Below, piece after piece: positions 35,346 to 48,457 of a stretch of DNA of 64,000 nucleotides. The stretch is from assembly GCA_003254925.1 (NCBI GenBank), contig QANZ01005350.1, positions 54,844 to 118,843 of the forward strand, in the 5' to 3' direction. The notes below the pieces were generated by a model. It saw nothing but the letters and a program-made list of their open reading frames with translations, had not been told where the DNA came from and searched no databases. Position numbers and translations under genes: made by a program. This DNA comes from Chamaecrista fasciculata (Eukaryota > Streptophyta > Magnoliopsida > Fabales > Fabaceae). Positions within the stretch are counted from its first letter, which is position 1; the number at the start of each line of letters is the position of its first letter.

Positions 35346-38300
35346 ATGGCCAAATCTTTGCTGGGTCCCCCATTCTCATTCTGGAACTCCCTTCCTCTAC
35401 ACTTCTCTTCCGCTCCTTCTTCGTCTTCGTCTTCTTCTTCTTCTTCTTCTTCTTCTTCTTCTTCTTCTTCTTCTTCTTCTTCTCCTTCCTCCTCCTCCAT
35501 GGCTTCACTTCCTTCACACCATAGCCATTGTCGCTGTTCCTCAAGTCGTAACCCTAATTACTCGCCGCCCGCATTGCTCGTCTTTTCAGGTCTCTGAATC
35601 CGATTCCTTCCTTCACTCGCTCACTTCCCATTTTCAATTTTGTTTCTCTTGCTTCTCCCTCCGTGTTGATTTTGGAGTTCGATGACGTTTTGTAGGAGGG
35701 ACTGCGTTCAATGGCGTTGCGGAAGAGCTTCAGAATTTTACTACTCGAGTCGCTCATGTGCTACCTGTTTCTGATGATGGTGGAAGTACAGCTGAAATTG
35801 TCCGCGTCCTTGGTAATATCTTCTTTTGCCTGTGATAAATTTTTTAGAAGATTTGAGATTATCTTCTCTGTGGATCTCAAGTGAATATTGGGGATAACGA
35901 AAGCTTTTACTTTTAAGATTATTAAAATTTGATTCATTGATGATGGGTTTCTTCACAGGTGGTCCCGCTGTCGGAGATATCCGTTCCAGATGTCTGAGAT
36001 TGTCTGATCATAGTACTGCCGAGGCTCGTGCAGTTCGCCAATTGCTTGGTCATCGTCTACCATTTGATCCACAACGCGCTAAATCTGAATGGTACTCCTT
36101 TATTATTGCCGTGAAAAGTCTTCTTCCTTTATTCTTCAAATCATTAGATCTACCACAATCTCTTCAAATCAACTACCTTTTTTCCTCTTGGCCAAAAAAA
36201 AAAACACTGCCTTTTTTCCTCTTACTATTCTGACTAAGGTGTGATTTGTATTTCTAGATATTGTTATGTTTATATAAATCTGGACGCTCGATTATGATGC
36301 ATTAATGTTATATTTTTTTATATCTTTTATGAGTTTATCTTTCGATCCATAAGGATTATTACGAAGCAAAGAATTCAAAATTTCGTTCAAATAGTTAATT
36401 CTGAAGAAAACCCCTCATGGATGCAATCAATCTATGCAAAGCCCTGCTTCTTACTTGGGTTGCACAGTTGCAAGTATTAATGTCTGAGTGTGGACTAATC
36501 CTTTATTGTTCAATTTAACGAGGCAGAGAATATATAGAGATCTCTTGTTCAATCTTGGATGAACAGTATTTTTTTTTCCTTTAAAAAACAAGTTTAAATT
36601 ATGCCCTGTTAAAAGTCACTGTTCTGCAAATGTTGAGTAATATTGTACGTGTAGAAGTAAGTTGTGTTGCCATATTGTAGGTATTCTATTGTGGAAGGTG
36701 ATCACACACTATGGGTCGGTGTGTCAAAACCCTACAGGGAGACCATTCGAGCTTTTCTGGCTTATTTCCAGAATCAGGTGACATTTTTGAGCAAACCGAG
36801 GCTACTCTGATTGCATTTTTTGCTTTGTCTATAAACAACCTGTTCTTCTGGCTTCTGAGTTTTTTTTTTTTTAAAAAAAAATCAGGACTTAAATATCAAT
36901 GGCAATAGTAAAATAATGNGTTCTTCTGGCTTCTGAGTTTCTTTTTTTTTTTAAAATCAGGACTTAAATATCAATGGCAATAGTAAAATAATGCTCATAT
37001 ATCTCATTGTCGGATATAGATTCTTGTTCAAAGTTAATGATTTCATTTCTTTTTTCTTCATAATCTTTTTGTCAAGGGGCTATTGCTTCTTAGAGTTGGT
37101 TTCTTCCCCCCCCCTAAAGAAAAACTGCATATCGTGAACTTTGTTGTTTGTACATTTAAAATACACGCTCTTTAAAATTATTTCTGAATCCACATATTTT
37201 ACGTTATTGTTGCGGATATCATTATCTTTCTATTTCCCTTTAGTATCATTGTTGTTGTTAGCAGTTTAGCACTGTTAACTTGTTAATATCACTGCTTTTC
37301 TTCCTAATATTTGTTGTTCATCTCTTTTATGCTTTTTTGATCTTTTGGCATAATATATGGGAGTTCCTTATCTTTCTACAGATTATCCGGCGATCTGATG
37401 AATCATTTTGTTTCAGCAATGGCAGGTCCTTTATTTATAATTTTAGCTAGGTCTTGGTCTAGTTTCTTTCTTATTGTTCCTATTCCTTACTCTTCTTGCT
37501 CATAGTATAGGCATTGGCATGAGTCAAGATATTATATATTTATAGAGACTTGTTTGCAATTTTAGGTTTATTTTATGGCAGTATGAAAAGAAGGATAAAC
37601 ATAATCTCTTTGACTTTCCTTGTTCTAGAATCGGGATTTTCTGGTAAAAAACTAAAAAGATTGATAAAAGGCCCAGTAGTTGTTGCTACTACTACCATTA
37701 AAAAGATAAATGATGGTATAGGCTACACAATCTTACCATGTGAAATAAAAAATCCACACTTTCTGAAATATGCCACTGACATGACAAATTACTAGGGTTG
37801 CTTTTTCAGTTGAAGGCTTTAAGAGAGGGTAATTATTTTCTGAAAATATGGCATTAATCTAAAATAAAATCATGGACTATGAAAGAAAAAAGTTTCTTTG
37901 CCATTGAGAAGAAAATGAAGATAGTTCTCCCTAATGTGATTGTTGCTTTCTTATTTTTGTTTGCAAATCATAACCTGCTGTGCCTGCAACTTGTGCTTTT
38001 ATTTTGATAACTAGTTGCCACACGTTAAGCTAATTTCATGTTCAATGTTAATGCAAGCTTAGTCCTACAAAGGGAAATATACTTAAATTTATGATTTTTT
38101 TTTCTTTTGTCTATGATACCTCCCAACACAACTTAACTAACATCTTATAAATTTTGCAGCATTGGGAATTTCTTTTTTGCTGGAGCACGTATATTTTTTC
38201 AGTCCTTGGATGCTGCAATATTTTTGTTTTCACGTGTTTCAGAAATTCCCTCTGATAGTCTGGTCTTACCCGTGATTTCAACCAATGACAGGCTTACATT

Positions 38301-41300
38301 AGGATGTGAATTATGGGTATGGTCAATTGTGTAGCCATAGTATGGTTTGAATAGATTAAAAAGTTTATTCTGGGATCAAATTTATTTTTCCTTGTAAAAG
38401 CAAGATGAATTTTCCAAACTTTTATTCACTCTTGCATTATCTCACAATTTGTATCAATTATAATTTAGGATGGAACTGTAATACGGGGACAAAATGAAAT
38501 TTCTCATCCAACCAGTGGATCTATGGAGCCAATTAAAAAGGTATGCTAGTATATTGTGAATTATCCATGATAAGATGCCTACTCTCACTATTTTGCTTGA
38601 GTTTCTCTTGGTAAAAAATAACTTTACTGAAATAAATTATATTACTTCCAAGCCACTGATTGACTATCTAGCTTGGTCTGAGAGCAGTTGTTAGGTTAAA
38701 TTGAGTGATATGAAGTATTTAGCCTAAAACTAAAAGCCAATGATAAAAACTGCCTTACACTTTGAATATTCATAACCCACCCTTATGGTTTTGGGAGGAT
38801 GTGTCCTCTGTTGTTTTATTTTCTCTCTTCATCAGCACTCTTTGTATCAAAATAGGGTTGATTGAGTTCTTGGCTACTGGCTCTTGGAATTTTTTTTTCG
38901 TGCTTCTGATCTATTGAAGTTGTATATACATTCACGGGTAGGAAAGCTCTTCAGTTCCAGCTCTTCCTTCAAGAATAAAGCGAGTGTTCTACATGTCCAG
39001 TGAGGGGAAAAATTTGCTTCATGAGGTAAATGGCTTGTCTTGCTGTGCCAAATTATTCTCCATGTCATATAAGAGCTTTAGTGGAAATGATTTTTACTTT
39101 ACTCTTATAGATTAGTGGTGTATAAAACTGCTTTTTTACTTTACTCTTCTTGAATAGGTCTTCCCTGCTGCAAATCCTGCTGTACTGGAGCAGTTGAACA
39201 GTGTCGATTGCATTGTCTATGCTATGGGTTCCCTTTTTACCTCAATTTGCCCTTCATTGGTAAGGTTCTTACAAATGGTATATGTTATATAGTTCTATAG
39301 CATTTCTTCTTGATGAAGTGATATAGTTACATGATAGGAATATGGGTAGTATGGGATGTCTAAGTTCCACATCTAGTAGAATGGGATGTTAGGTGGAGTA
39401 CTTAAGTGCTTTAATTCTCCCCCTTCAGCAGCTAGCTTTTGAGGGATACTTGTGTCTCTGCATTACATATTACCTATTTTTATCTGAGATGGTTCTGGTT
39501 GTGAACCCTTCTTTGGTTTTTCCCTTCATTTTGGTATTATTTTGATATATTTCAGAATCTCAAAATTAGTTGATGATCTCTAATTATCTGATCTTGACAT
39601 CAGTGGTTTGGTCTGATACTTATCTATTGAGAAGATCAATATTTTATTTGCTACAGGCAACCATAATATTTATGGGCGTCAAGGCACCATATTTGTATTT
39701 GGAGACTTTGTGAGATGGCGTTAGCTATCTAAGGGTAGGAATTCAGGTGATAGTGGACTTCAATAACAAGAAGTTGGAATCACATTTTAAGAGCACAAGG
39801 GGGGGAGTGATAATGTAGCAGCTCATCAGCGCCCCCCCTCCCCCTCTCCTATAAGGAGGGTTCAGTGATTATAAACTGAACTACGGGTATAGAATGATAT
39901 TTCAAACCAGGGGATGTTGCTGCAAAGTAATAATGAACTAATGCCTTTGTCCCGTAAAGGTTTCTCCCTGTTTAACTTGAGTTGCTAAGTGATAATGACT
40001 TGAACCTCACCCCCTTTTTCTAGAATTCCCGCTCTAATGTGAAATGTCAAGCCCAAAACAAATAGTGGTTTTCTATGCCTAATTTGATTTCACTGTAATT
40101 TTGTTCTCTGCTCTCCTAGAATTACATATTGAAGCAAATTTGTCAGGGTTAATTTGTATTCATAGAAACAACATATAGGTTTTATATTTCAGTACAGTTT
40201 AATTGTACTGTTAGATGTATACTAACTGTCAATTCTTCTAGGTATTGCTGGGAATTGGGGAGATTATATCTTCAAGGTCCTGTCTCAAGGTATTTTCTTA
40301 TTATGTATCTTCAAGGTCCTAAGGTATTTTCTTCTTGGAATGTTATTGCAAACATTTGCTTGAAAATTTAGAGGGGCCTGGATAAGATGCCATGTTTCAT
40401 TATTTAACTCTTTACCAGAAGACAGTATCAGGATTGTAGTTGTTAAAGTGGCTCAATCATGGCATAACTGCTGCCAGATTGAGGGGAAAATTGGTGTGTA
40501 TTGATTTCCTTTGATATGGGTGCAAGTACTGAGTCATTTAATTCTTAGCTTTTCAATGGCAAGGGATTGAAACTTTTAAGTCCTGTCCATCACACGGCAT
40601 GAGTCTGCTGCTATCACTAGGCCACATGCCCTTACAGTCGAAATTAAGCACATGTATCTTGATAGATGAAGCCCTATTTTATTAAATGGACTTGCTTAGT
40701 TGCTGAGTAGTTACCAAGCTCTTTCCTTCATGAAATTGGACTGCATTATAACTTGTTTTGGTTGTTTAATCTAGGACTAGATTGTGGTCCTCATTAGTTG
40801 AAATTGGTGTGACTTCTTTGCTGGATCATCACTAAACTGGGAAAAAACAAATTTGACAGGTACTCATGTTAAATGGCACACATGATCGAGAGACAAGTGG
40901 TTTTTCAGCTTCATGCTTTGTTACTGCCATTACAGAGGCTCTCAATCGAACACATGGAGATCCTTGTAATTGCTTACAAAACCTTGTGAGTGTGGGAATT
41001 CATTCATAATCCAATTACCTGGTTTATCCTCGTACAAGACTTCATGTCAAATCTAGTTAAAATAGAAACATTTGATTCATAAGCAACTATTGAAAGAGAG
41101 CCAGTGTTAGAGGTTTTATCCAGACATTAAAAAACATCCCATGAAAGTATAATTACAACATGCTATTGCTAATTTATTTATTCATTTTTTTGCAGCTCTA
41201 GAAACAATTTTGTCCCAAGTGTTGAAGCTGAAAGGGTTCTTTTAATATTTTTTTTTAATCACTAAAATAGTAAATATTATTGTCAAAAAAAAAAAGAAGA

Positions 41301-42473
41301 AGAGAAATTGTTGTTTGAAGTGAGGTATACTTTCTTCTTTCTGTTTTTCCTTACGTCTACACATAAACAAAACTAGAAGTCGGAGGATGCCCGTTATATT
41401 TTGTGGCTCTATTACTTTACATACGATTGTTTTGGCAGTTATCCCTTCTCTTCATTCTTGTGATCTTTTGACATCTTGAATTAGATAAGCCCAAAATGCC
41501 GTATCAAATTCTTTAACTTTTATATTAGATTGGTCGTTGCTTTTTAAGTGTTCCTCTTCCTCTTGATAAAGCATGGCTTGATCAGTGTGTGGATTACATT
41601 TTATGTACTAAAGTAGCAAAATACTAAAGAACTATATAGTACATAATGAATGGTAAATGATTATCATATATATGCTTTTTCGTCTTCTGAATTGAGGATT
41701 TCTTATCCTTCAAAAAGTATGTACTTTCTTTTCCATTTAATACCACTTCTCCTTCTTTGAAAAAAAAAATGTGCAGCCCAGACAGTATATCAACACAATA
41801 TTGGTGCCAAGGGACGGTGAAATTCCGGTTGATAAAGAACATTTGGCTTCCCTAGGAATATACGACGTGGTATGTGCTCTATAAAGCAAAGTAGTTTTTG
41901 AGCGAGCAAAAGTATCCTGTCTGCCATGATGAAATTGTATACTTGGTGTCTTCAAATGGATAATTTCTCAAACAGATCTTGCTTAATATTTAGGCCCTTG
42001 TATTTGGCATTTGAGCTATTGAACTTGCATTTTAAAATGAGAAAATTATAGCAGAGTCTGACTTAGCAGAATTTTTACTCCTAAGGACCATAAAGTCAGA
42101 AAGCATGGTTATTTAGTTCAAAAATATTTCACTGACCAACTTCACTGATTATCTGGTTTTCAAGTGTTAAAAATCATTAGATCCTTATTTCCACTTCTCT
42201 GTCGTGAAACTGTCCTTTTCCTTGATGACGGTGCAGATTGGTGATTTAATGTTGGGTCATTTTTATAGTGGATTATTTTGGTGCAATATCTGTGCATACT
42301 TCATGATGCGAATCTGTCTGTTTAACGATAATCCTACAATTACTATTTTGCAGATAGTTGTTGATTCCATACGTGATCCTAAATTGGGTATACTATATGA
42401 ACCCAAATCATTGATACAAGCTCTTGCTGATATAATAAGCAGTTGTCTGAAGTCACAGGTTGCTAAGGTTTAG
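35346..42473 (+). CDS. MEE18: UPF0052/CofD-family protein, MEE18-like, 478 aa, 13 exons
   Basis: Exons: 35346-35589, 35696-35812, 35959-36091, 36681-36777, 37382-37425, 38160-38316, 38469-38540, 38942-39025, 39158-39259, 40242-40289, 40860-40985, 41777-41869, 42354-42473. All borders are GT-AG and the frame holds throughout. Residues 1-80 look like an organelle transit peptide (few acids, Ser-rich) and contain a run of about 22 serines. The domain starts at residue 82 with GGTAFN, then SDDGGST (107-113), GGPAVGDIRSR, NGSIGNFFFAGAR, FYMSSEGKN, AMGSLFTS, LNGTHDRET and VPRDGEIPVD. It is related to bacterial CofD (2-phospho-lactate transferase) and YvcK/GlmR, which bind phosphorylated sugars or nucleotides. 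The plant substrate is unknown. Arabidopsis MEE18 (At2g34090) loss is reported as maternal-effect embryo arrest. The neighbouring protease and TBL genes support orthology. Confidence 0.92.
35406..35482 (+). repeat. Coding (TCT/TTC)n microsatellite: poly-serine in the transit peptide
   Basis: TCT codons with a few TCG/TCC encode a serine run from about residue 23 of the CofD-family protein. It is in frame, so length variants change only the Ser count. It lies ahead of the conserved domain. Confidence 0.9.
36842..36993. repeat. ~75-bp direct duplication split by a single N (likely assembly artefact)
   Basis: The stretch from 'gttcttctggcttctgag' to 'ggcaatagtaaaataatg' occurs at 36842-36918 and again at 36920-36993, separated only by N at 36919. 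The copies differ only in the T/A homopolymer length in the middle. This is typical of two contig ends joined without merging. It lies in intron 4 of the CofD-family gene and does not alter coding sequence. Confidence 0.85.
40500..40632 (-). mobile_element. tRNA-derived SINE, in intron 10 of the CofD-family gene
   Basis: The minus strand from 40632 reads GGGCATGTGGCCTAGTGATA, with an A-box-like TGGCCTAGTGATAG. About 35 nt later comes a B-box-like AGTTTCAATCCC. The spacing suits a polymerase III promoter and the sequence resembles plant SINE heads. The 3' end is not clearly bounded. Antisense to the host gene. Confidence 0.4.
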
Positions 42474-44275
42474 TTTACCTGATGATCAAATTTGGGCCAA
42501 GCAAGACTTTTCGTCACTTGACTGTTGAGTACTCTTCTGGTCCTTTCTTCCCAAGGTATAAGCAGTAGCAAATATCTTATTGATGGAAACTTCTCCTTCC
42601 CTGAGCTCCTAACTTCTTACAGATATTAATTATGACAATCTTGATTTCAGGTAATTGATTCTATTAGTAGTATTGGTTCTCATATGTCATATGTGGTTCT
42701 CGGTTCAGAGACAGATCTTGTGAAATCTTAAATAGGTGCTGAAACTTTTTCCTATCCAAGTTTCAGGTGATTCTCTCTATTCCCAATTTCAGAGGCTGGA
42801 GATAGCGCTTAATATGTACTCTGAATGACGAAGTTTTTTGGCATTAATGTCTTAGGAAAGTGCCATTGTATCATTGACTAGGGTTGAGAAAATATTTATG
42901 TTAATGTGTATATATCTTGTAGATCAATATGCATCTTCATATCTTAATGCATTCTGTTGTGTACATTTCCTTGGTAAATTGAGTGTTTTGGACCTTTATC
43001 CCCTCTCGAGAAGGCATTGGATGGTTCTGGTTGTTTTTTTGCTGTTTTTTTATTTTTGTTTTCGGCTTTTTTTTTTTTTCTTTTCTGTATGTTAGGTTGT
43101 TTCTGGACTTCGTTTCTGGTGGATATTCTTTTTTTGTGGTGGAATGAATCTTTTCAGGCTAAAAAATGTCTATAATGTGCAATATGTTCGTTGCTTTCTC
43201 TACTACTAAAAGATCTCAAATTTCAGTGGTTTGTTAATTATTATCTTTCAATAATTTCGCTCAATTTTTAATGTAGCTTTTTGGATTAAATATTTATAAT
43301 TGAATCATATTTTGAAAATTTTATAATTTATTCCCACTTATTAATTTTTATTAATATTCTATTAAATTTTGTAATGTGGCCAATGTATACTATGTAGATT
43401 TTTGTCAGCTGAAAAAAAAAATAATAATAAAGTGTAAATGACTCGCATATGTCATGTGACATGAAATACAGCTTATATCAAGAAACTTGTGAAAAACATT
43501 TTGAATTACAAATATTCATAATATTAAGGCCATACTACATACTAGATTACTAGTACTACGGTCTAGTACGCCAAAAGAATTTTTGGCCAAAAGAAGAATC
43601 GTAAACCAAAAGAATGGATCGAAATAATAAAAATAAAAAACCTAGCAGTATTAAATCTACAAAACAAAAACTGCAAGAACTTGGTAACAAATTTTAAAGT
43701 GGTTAAGATTCAACTAAAAATTGAATAAATTAAAGCTACGGATGAAACCAATTTTCATTTTGTGTTCATGTGTGTCTTAATATGATTGATTGACATCATT
43801 TTATTCTATTTAAAAATAAATTAAATCATTTGAAGTTATTTGTGTTTCCTAGAGGAGAATATCTAGACACTAAAAATTGTAAAACATGCTTATTTGGATT
43901 TCTAATGTATATCTCATGAACACTAATCCTTCGTTTGAAGACAAAAGTAGGAATCAACCACACCATTAACTTCACAGATTTACAAGATACCACCGTGACT
44001 AAACATGATTACTGAAATAAAAGGATAACCCCATTGAGTAAAAGCTCTTATCTGCATGTCGTTTCCTCAGGAAACTAACAACCTTAATTTTTAATCAACT
44101 CAATTGCATGCTAGTGGATGTCGAATTAAATTTTTAACCATGTACACCGAGATCCTCGTCAAAAAGAGAAATATGAGAATTTTATATAAATATCTAAATC
44201 CATCATAGTAAAAGCCATACCATTGCCATACTAAGAAAGACCAAACCTCCCTGAGTTATCAATTATCTTCAAAAG
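42474..44275. other. CofD-family gene 3' flank and protease promoter
   Basis: The first ~700 bp are probably 3' UTR and flank. The rest is AT-rich without a recognised gene. TATATAAA at 44183-44190 is a good TATA box for the protease gene, about 90 bp before its start codon. Confidence 0.5.
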
Positions 44276-45406
44276 ATGGCACTATTGAAACTTGTCTTCA
44301 CTGTCTCGGCCATTGTCATGTTTCTCATTCCTCCTCTCCTTGAAGCATCTGCTGCTATAAGAGCTCGCCACCATGAATGGATGGCACAGTATGGACGCTC
44401 TTATGCAAGCTACACAGAGAAGGAGAAACGTTTCGGGATATTCAAGCAGAATTGGAAGTTGATTGAGGAATTTAACAATGCAGGGAACAATAGTTACAAG
44501 ATGGGGTTGAATCGTTTTGCTGATTTGACTAAGCAAGAGTTCATTGCTTCCCACACAGGGCTCATAGCTTCAACCCCATCATCAAAAGCAATGAAGGAGA
44601 TGATGATGACACCATTTCATAATAATAAGCCACTTAACCTCTCTCAACTCCCAATTAGCTTGGACTGGAGAGACAAACGTGCTGTCACCCATGTCAAGAA
44701 CCAAGGCACATGTGGTAATTAAACACATATCTAATACAAAGATTTTAACTTTATGCAAAAAATAAGGAGATAGTGAACTAAAAATGTTAAATTGATGGAT
44801 TTGATGAATGCAGGAAGTTGTTGGGCGTTTGCAGCAGTAGCAGCTGTAGAAGGGTTAGTGCAAATCAGAACAGGGATGATAATTTCATTGTCTGAGCAGC
44901 AAGTAATAGACTGTGCCAGCTATCAGAGGAACCAAGGGTGTAAAGGAGGCATCATAGATTCTGTTTACCCATACATTATTCAGAACCATGGTTTGAACAG
45001 TGAAGCCAATTACCCATATCATGGAATTGAACAAAACTGCAAGAACCCACCAGGAGCACCTTCTCCCACAGCCCAAATCAGAGGTTATGTAGACGTGGTT
45101 GCTAACAATGAGGAGCAACTACTACAAGCAGTGGCCAATCAACCTGTGTCTATTGCAGTGTCAGCAAGTGGTAATTTCCGTTTTTACAAGGAGGGTGTGT
45201 TCACAGGACCATGTGACACTTCTCTAAACCATGCGGTTGCTGTAATTGGTTATGGTGTGAACGAGTATGGCATCAGATATTGGATTGTTAAGAATTCATG
45301 GGGTGAGGGATGGGGAGAGGGTGGCTTCATGAGGTTGCAGAGGGATAGTGGTATTCCTCAAGGTCTATGTGGTCTTGCCATGGAACCTTCTTATCCCACA
45401 TTTTAA
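44276..45406 (+). CDS. Papain-type cysteine protease (C1A, SAG39-like), 343 aa, 2 exons
   Basis: Exons are 44276-44714 and 44814-45406, joined inside the active-site motif (TCG|SCWAF). A signal peptide covers about residues 1-24, followed by an inhibitor I29 prodomain with a complete ERFNIN motif (E-K-E-K-R...F..N...I...N, EKRFGIFKQNWKLIEEFN). The mature enzyme starts near LPISLDWRDK. The catalytic set is complete: Gln of NQGTCG, Cys149 (GSCWAF), His286 (NHAVAVIGYG) and Asn307 (KNSWG). There is no C-terminal granulin domain and no KDEL. This is the senescence-associated (SAG12/SAG39) type of secreted or vacuolar protease. The neighbours on both sides match the arrangement around At2g34080, a papain-family gene. 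The enzyme looks intact and active. Confidence 0.95.
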
Positions 45407-45619
45407 TTTAGCTTTTTTTCGTTCTTCTTTATTTGAAGTGTCTTTTGCCATATATATAGTTGGCGTGGAGTTAATTTGTGATTATAGTTTTAATTTGATC
45501 CTTGTATTTCCGAGGGAATTCTAATCTTGCAATTAAATTTCCCATCAATAAAGAACCCGGATCCCCATAGAGAAACGAGAAAGACAGAACATGGCATAGT
45601 CGATAAAAACAAAAGAAAA

Positions 45620-45692
45620 TGGAGATGCGGGGTATCGATCCCCGTACCTCTCGCATGCTAAGCGAGCGCTCTACCATCTGAGCTACATCCCC
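45620..45692 (-). tRNA. trnA-AGC: tRNA-Ala (anticodon AGC)
   Basis: 73 nt on the minus strand with a full cloverleaf. It starts GGGGATGTAGCTCAGATGG (A box) and has the T-arm GGGGATCGATACCCC (B box). The anticodon AGC is complementary to 45657-45659. Acceptor GGGGATG pairs with CATCTCC apart from one wobble-type position, and the discriminator is A. No encoded CCA. Confidence 0.97.
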
Positions 45693-45890
45693 GTGTTATT
45701 TTGAATTCATTCCAAAAATAAAGTTACTTTCTCTGTCTTTAGTCTTTTCCCAAACACCAACCTACTTGGAAAGCTATGAGTAAAGCCCAGAGCCCGGCTT
45801 GTTTGTAAGCCCCAAAATTTATCAAGCGAGATAGTCCAAAATATACATCGCCAAGATCAAACTTTAGGTTATATATATATATATATATTA

Positions 45891-46173
45891 CTCCCTCCGA
45901 TTCTATATATCTGATGTTTAAGGTAAATATACACAGATTAAGAAAATGATTGACTCACTTAGAATGAAGAGAAAAATGAGATAAAAAGACTAAACTATCC
46001 CTATTGAAAATAATAGAAATACTTGGGAAATGTTTATTCATTTATGACTCTACTATATTTAATAGGGATAAAATGGTAAACAAATAATTAATGTTATCTT
46101 GAATTTGTAAAACATCAGATATTTTGGAACAAAAAAGTTCTCCAAAACATCATATATTCAGAACCGAAAGGAG
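45891..46173. mobile_element. Stowaway MITE (Tc1/mariner), 283 bp
   Basis: It starts CTCCCTCCGATTCTATATAT and ends with the inverse (attcagaaccgaaaggag), the classic Stowaway terminus, flanked by TA on both sides (45889-45890 and 46174-46175). The arms also share 'atctgatgtttaa' / 'aaaacatcatat'. No transposase. Insertion is about 200 bp from the tRNA-Ala gene. Confidence 0.88.
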
Positions 46174-47987
46174 TAATAGGCAACAATGAATCAGAATATG
46201 ATAATTGATTTGGAGGCCATATAATCATTCAGCAATGTCACATTATCATTTAACGGTCACATCATCAAGTTAATTGACAGTTAATAGTTCAGGGACCAAA
46301 AGTTTAATAGTGTTGTAAAATTCAGGAATTAATTCGTATTTTGTTATAATTTAGGAACTACATCATATTGACTCAGTAACAATTCAGGGACTAAAAATAA
46401 GTTTTCTCGAAAATATTTTACTTATAGATACTTAAGAAATTTGAGTTTCCAAAAATTCAAAGTAGGACAACGTGTTATTTGATTTTATGAGAATTGGACC
46501 TTCATTCTACAAGTTTGATGATTTCACTCAAGGCCTCACTTCCAAGCACTGTAAGAGCATGAGTACAAAAGGCAAGGCAAACTATGATGAAGATGAATTC
46601 AGATCCCAAAATGAAGAACAAAAAATTAATTGATTTATTGCAATCAATAATTACTCGAAGCTTTTCAAAACCTAATATCTCAAATCTAGCAAGTTGCAGC
46701 AACATCCTTCATCCACTGAGAAAATTAGTTGTGGTTCTATCGTCAGATTGACGTATTGATTTTCCTTTCTCATAGACCCCTCCACCACAATAATTCTTTT
46801 TCTTATTCGAATCTTTACGTGAAAGAAATACGTTTAATAATAACTTGAATTTTAGTTTAAATTGTAAATGATACTTTTCTTACATTTCAAAAACATATAT
46901 ATTTTTTTAATTGGGTTGCGTATGAAGGTAAACTAAAATTCATTTCAATAATATATTTATGATTTGAGATAATTAATTAATCCCTAATTATCAGATTGAA
47001 CTTTGAAGTATACTGTTTAATGACTTGTACTCACAAAAAAAAAACACTGAACTCTTCGTATAAGCATATATATATATAAAAAAAAAAACTCTAATTCATT
47101 TATAATAAAAAAAATAAGTTTCTTTTAAAATATAATTTGTCTCTAAAATTTTCTAAATCATACATACACAGTCACACACGAAGCAAGCAAACTGAATTTA
47201 AAAGGAATAAGAAATGTCAGCATGGAATTCCAAGGATATCTAAATTACATGTCTATAACGAAGTGTTTTAACTTTTAAGTTGAGAGCTATAGATTAAATG
47301 ATAATTAATTAACAAAATGACCGGACATTGCCCTTCAATTCATTGCCACATTATATTGCTTTTGCAACGATAACAGTATAAGACGTGCACACTTTACCTG
47401 CCACTTAGCTTTCAATTTTCAAGGGGGCCCACTACCACTTGTGTTAATTTTCGACTTTTTTTGAAAAAATAATTTTGTCTATAGTTTAAGTTATTTTGTT
47501 TTAGTCATTTAATTATAGTAGTTATGTTACATTCAAGATTGCAATAAATATTATAAAAAAGAATTATCAAGCATTCAAGCCTTTTCTTTTTTTCTTTGTG
47601 AATGATCATGGATGTTCAAATTTGATTTGTCATTATTCAAAAAATAAGAAATCGCTCATTTTTAGTTATAATTTATTTATATTTATTGGTTTATTAGCAA
47701 TTTAGTTTGGTTGTGGTTTAGTGCCATAATAAGTCGAATTAAATTGCAAATATAAATTGAGACATGATCCAGTTGTCTAAATTCTAAAATCAAACGCTTT
47801 TAATTTGGTTTAATTTAGTGCCATAATAGTTTCTTTTGATTTTATTTAGTTAAATGGAAGTTGACATCAACAATTGAATTGGTTTAATTAAAAATATAAT
47901 TGAATTGAATAAATGTGATAGGAAAATTCGAATCTTTCTAATTAGTTCGCTTAAGCCACCACATTATGTAGGAAATTGAAAAATAAA
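46174..47987. other. Intergenic DNA with decayed repeat fragments
   Basis: Around 46230-46400 there are spaced 'cagggaccaaaa', 'caggaatta' and 'cagggactaaaa' words like an eroded foldback arm. No gene was recognised. Confidence 0.45.
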
Positions 47988-48457
47988 GGTTAAAATGTTC
48001 ATTTTAATATATTATATTTGCTTCAAAGTTTATTTTATCCGTTATTTTTTAAAAAGTTCAAATTGGTTAACTATCTATGCAATTGGTTCAAAATGGTCGC
48101 CTAATTGATAAGGAGTCGACTCATAACCCACAAGGTCGTAAGTTCGATTTTTATTGTCGATGTGAGGTCCTTATTGATAGGCGATCTGTAAGTACCTTTG
48201 TAAGCGCTCATAGAGCCTGGAGGTCTGCCTTAACCTTAAAGAGCCCCCGAGGCCCAACTCACCTGAGAGAGAAAGATGCCAATTTAGGTGTCACATCATC
48301 AAATACTAAAAAAAAAAAAAGAGACGTAACAATTTATGACAGAACCATTTTGAACAAAAAATTCATAGATAATGAACCAATTTGATCTTTTTAGAAGATA
48401 ATGGATCAAAATGAACTTTGAGGCAAAAATAATGGACCAAAATGATGAGCATTTGAC
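47988..48457. mobile_element. Foldback element ~470 bp with a tRNA-like (SINE-like) core
   Basis: The arm 47988-48100 (ggttaaaatgttcatttt ... ttcaaattggttaactatctatg ... ttcaaaatggt) pairs with the inverted arm 48340-48457 (ggtcaaatgctcatcatttt ... atcaaattggttcattatc ... ttcaaaatggtt). Inside, 48097-48165 has an A-box-like TCGCCTAATTGATAAGG and a B-box-like AAGTTCGATTTT at tRNA spacing, and an A run near 48309-48321. A SINE may have inserted into, or been captured by, the foldback element. No clear target duplications. Confidence 0.55.
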
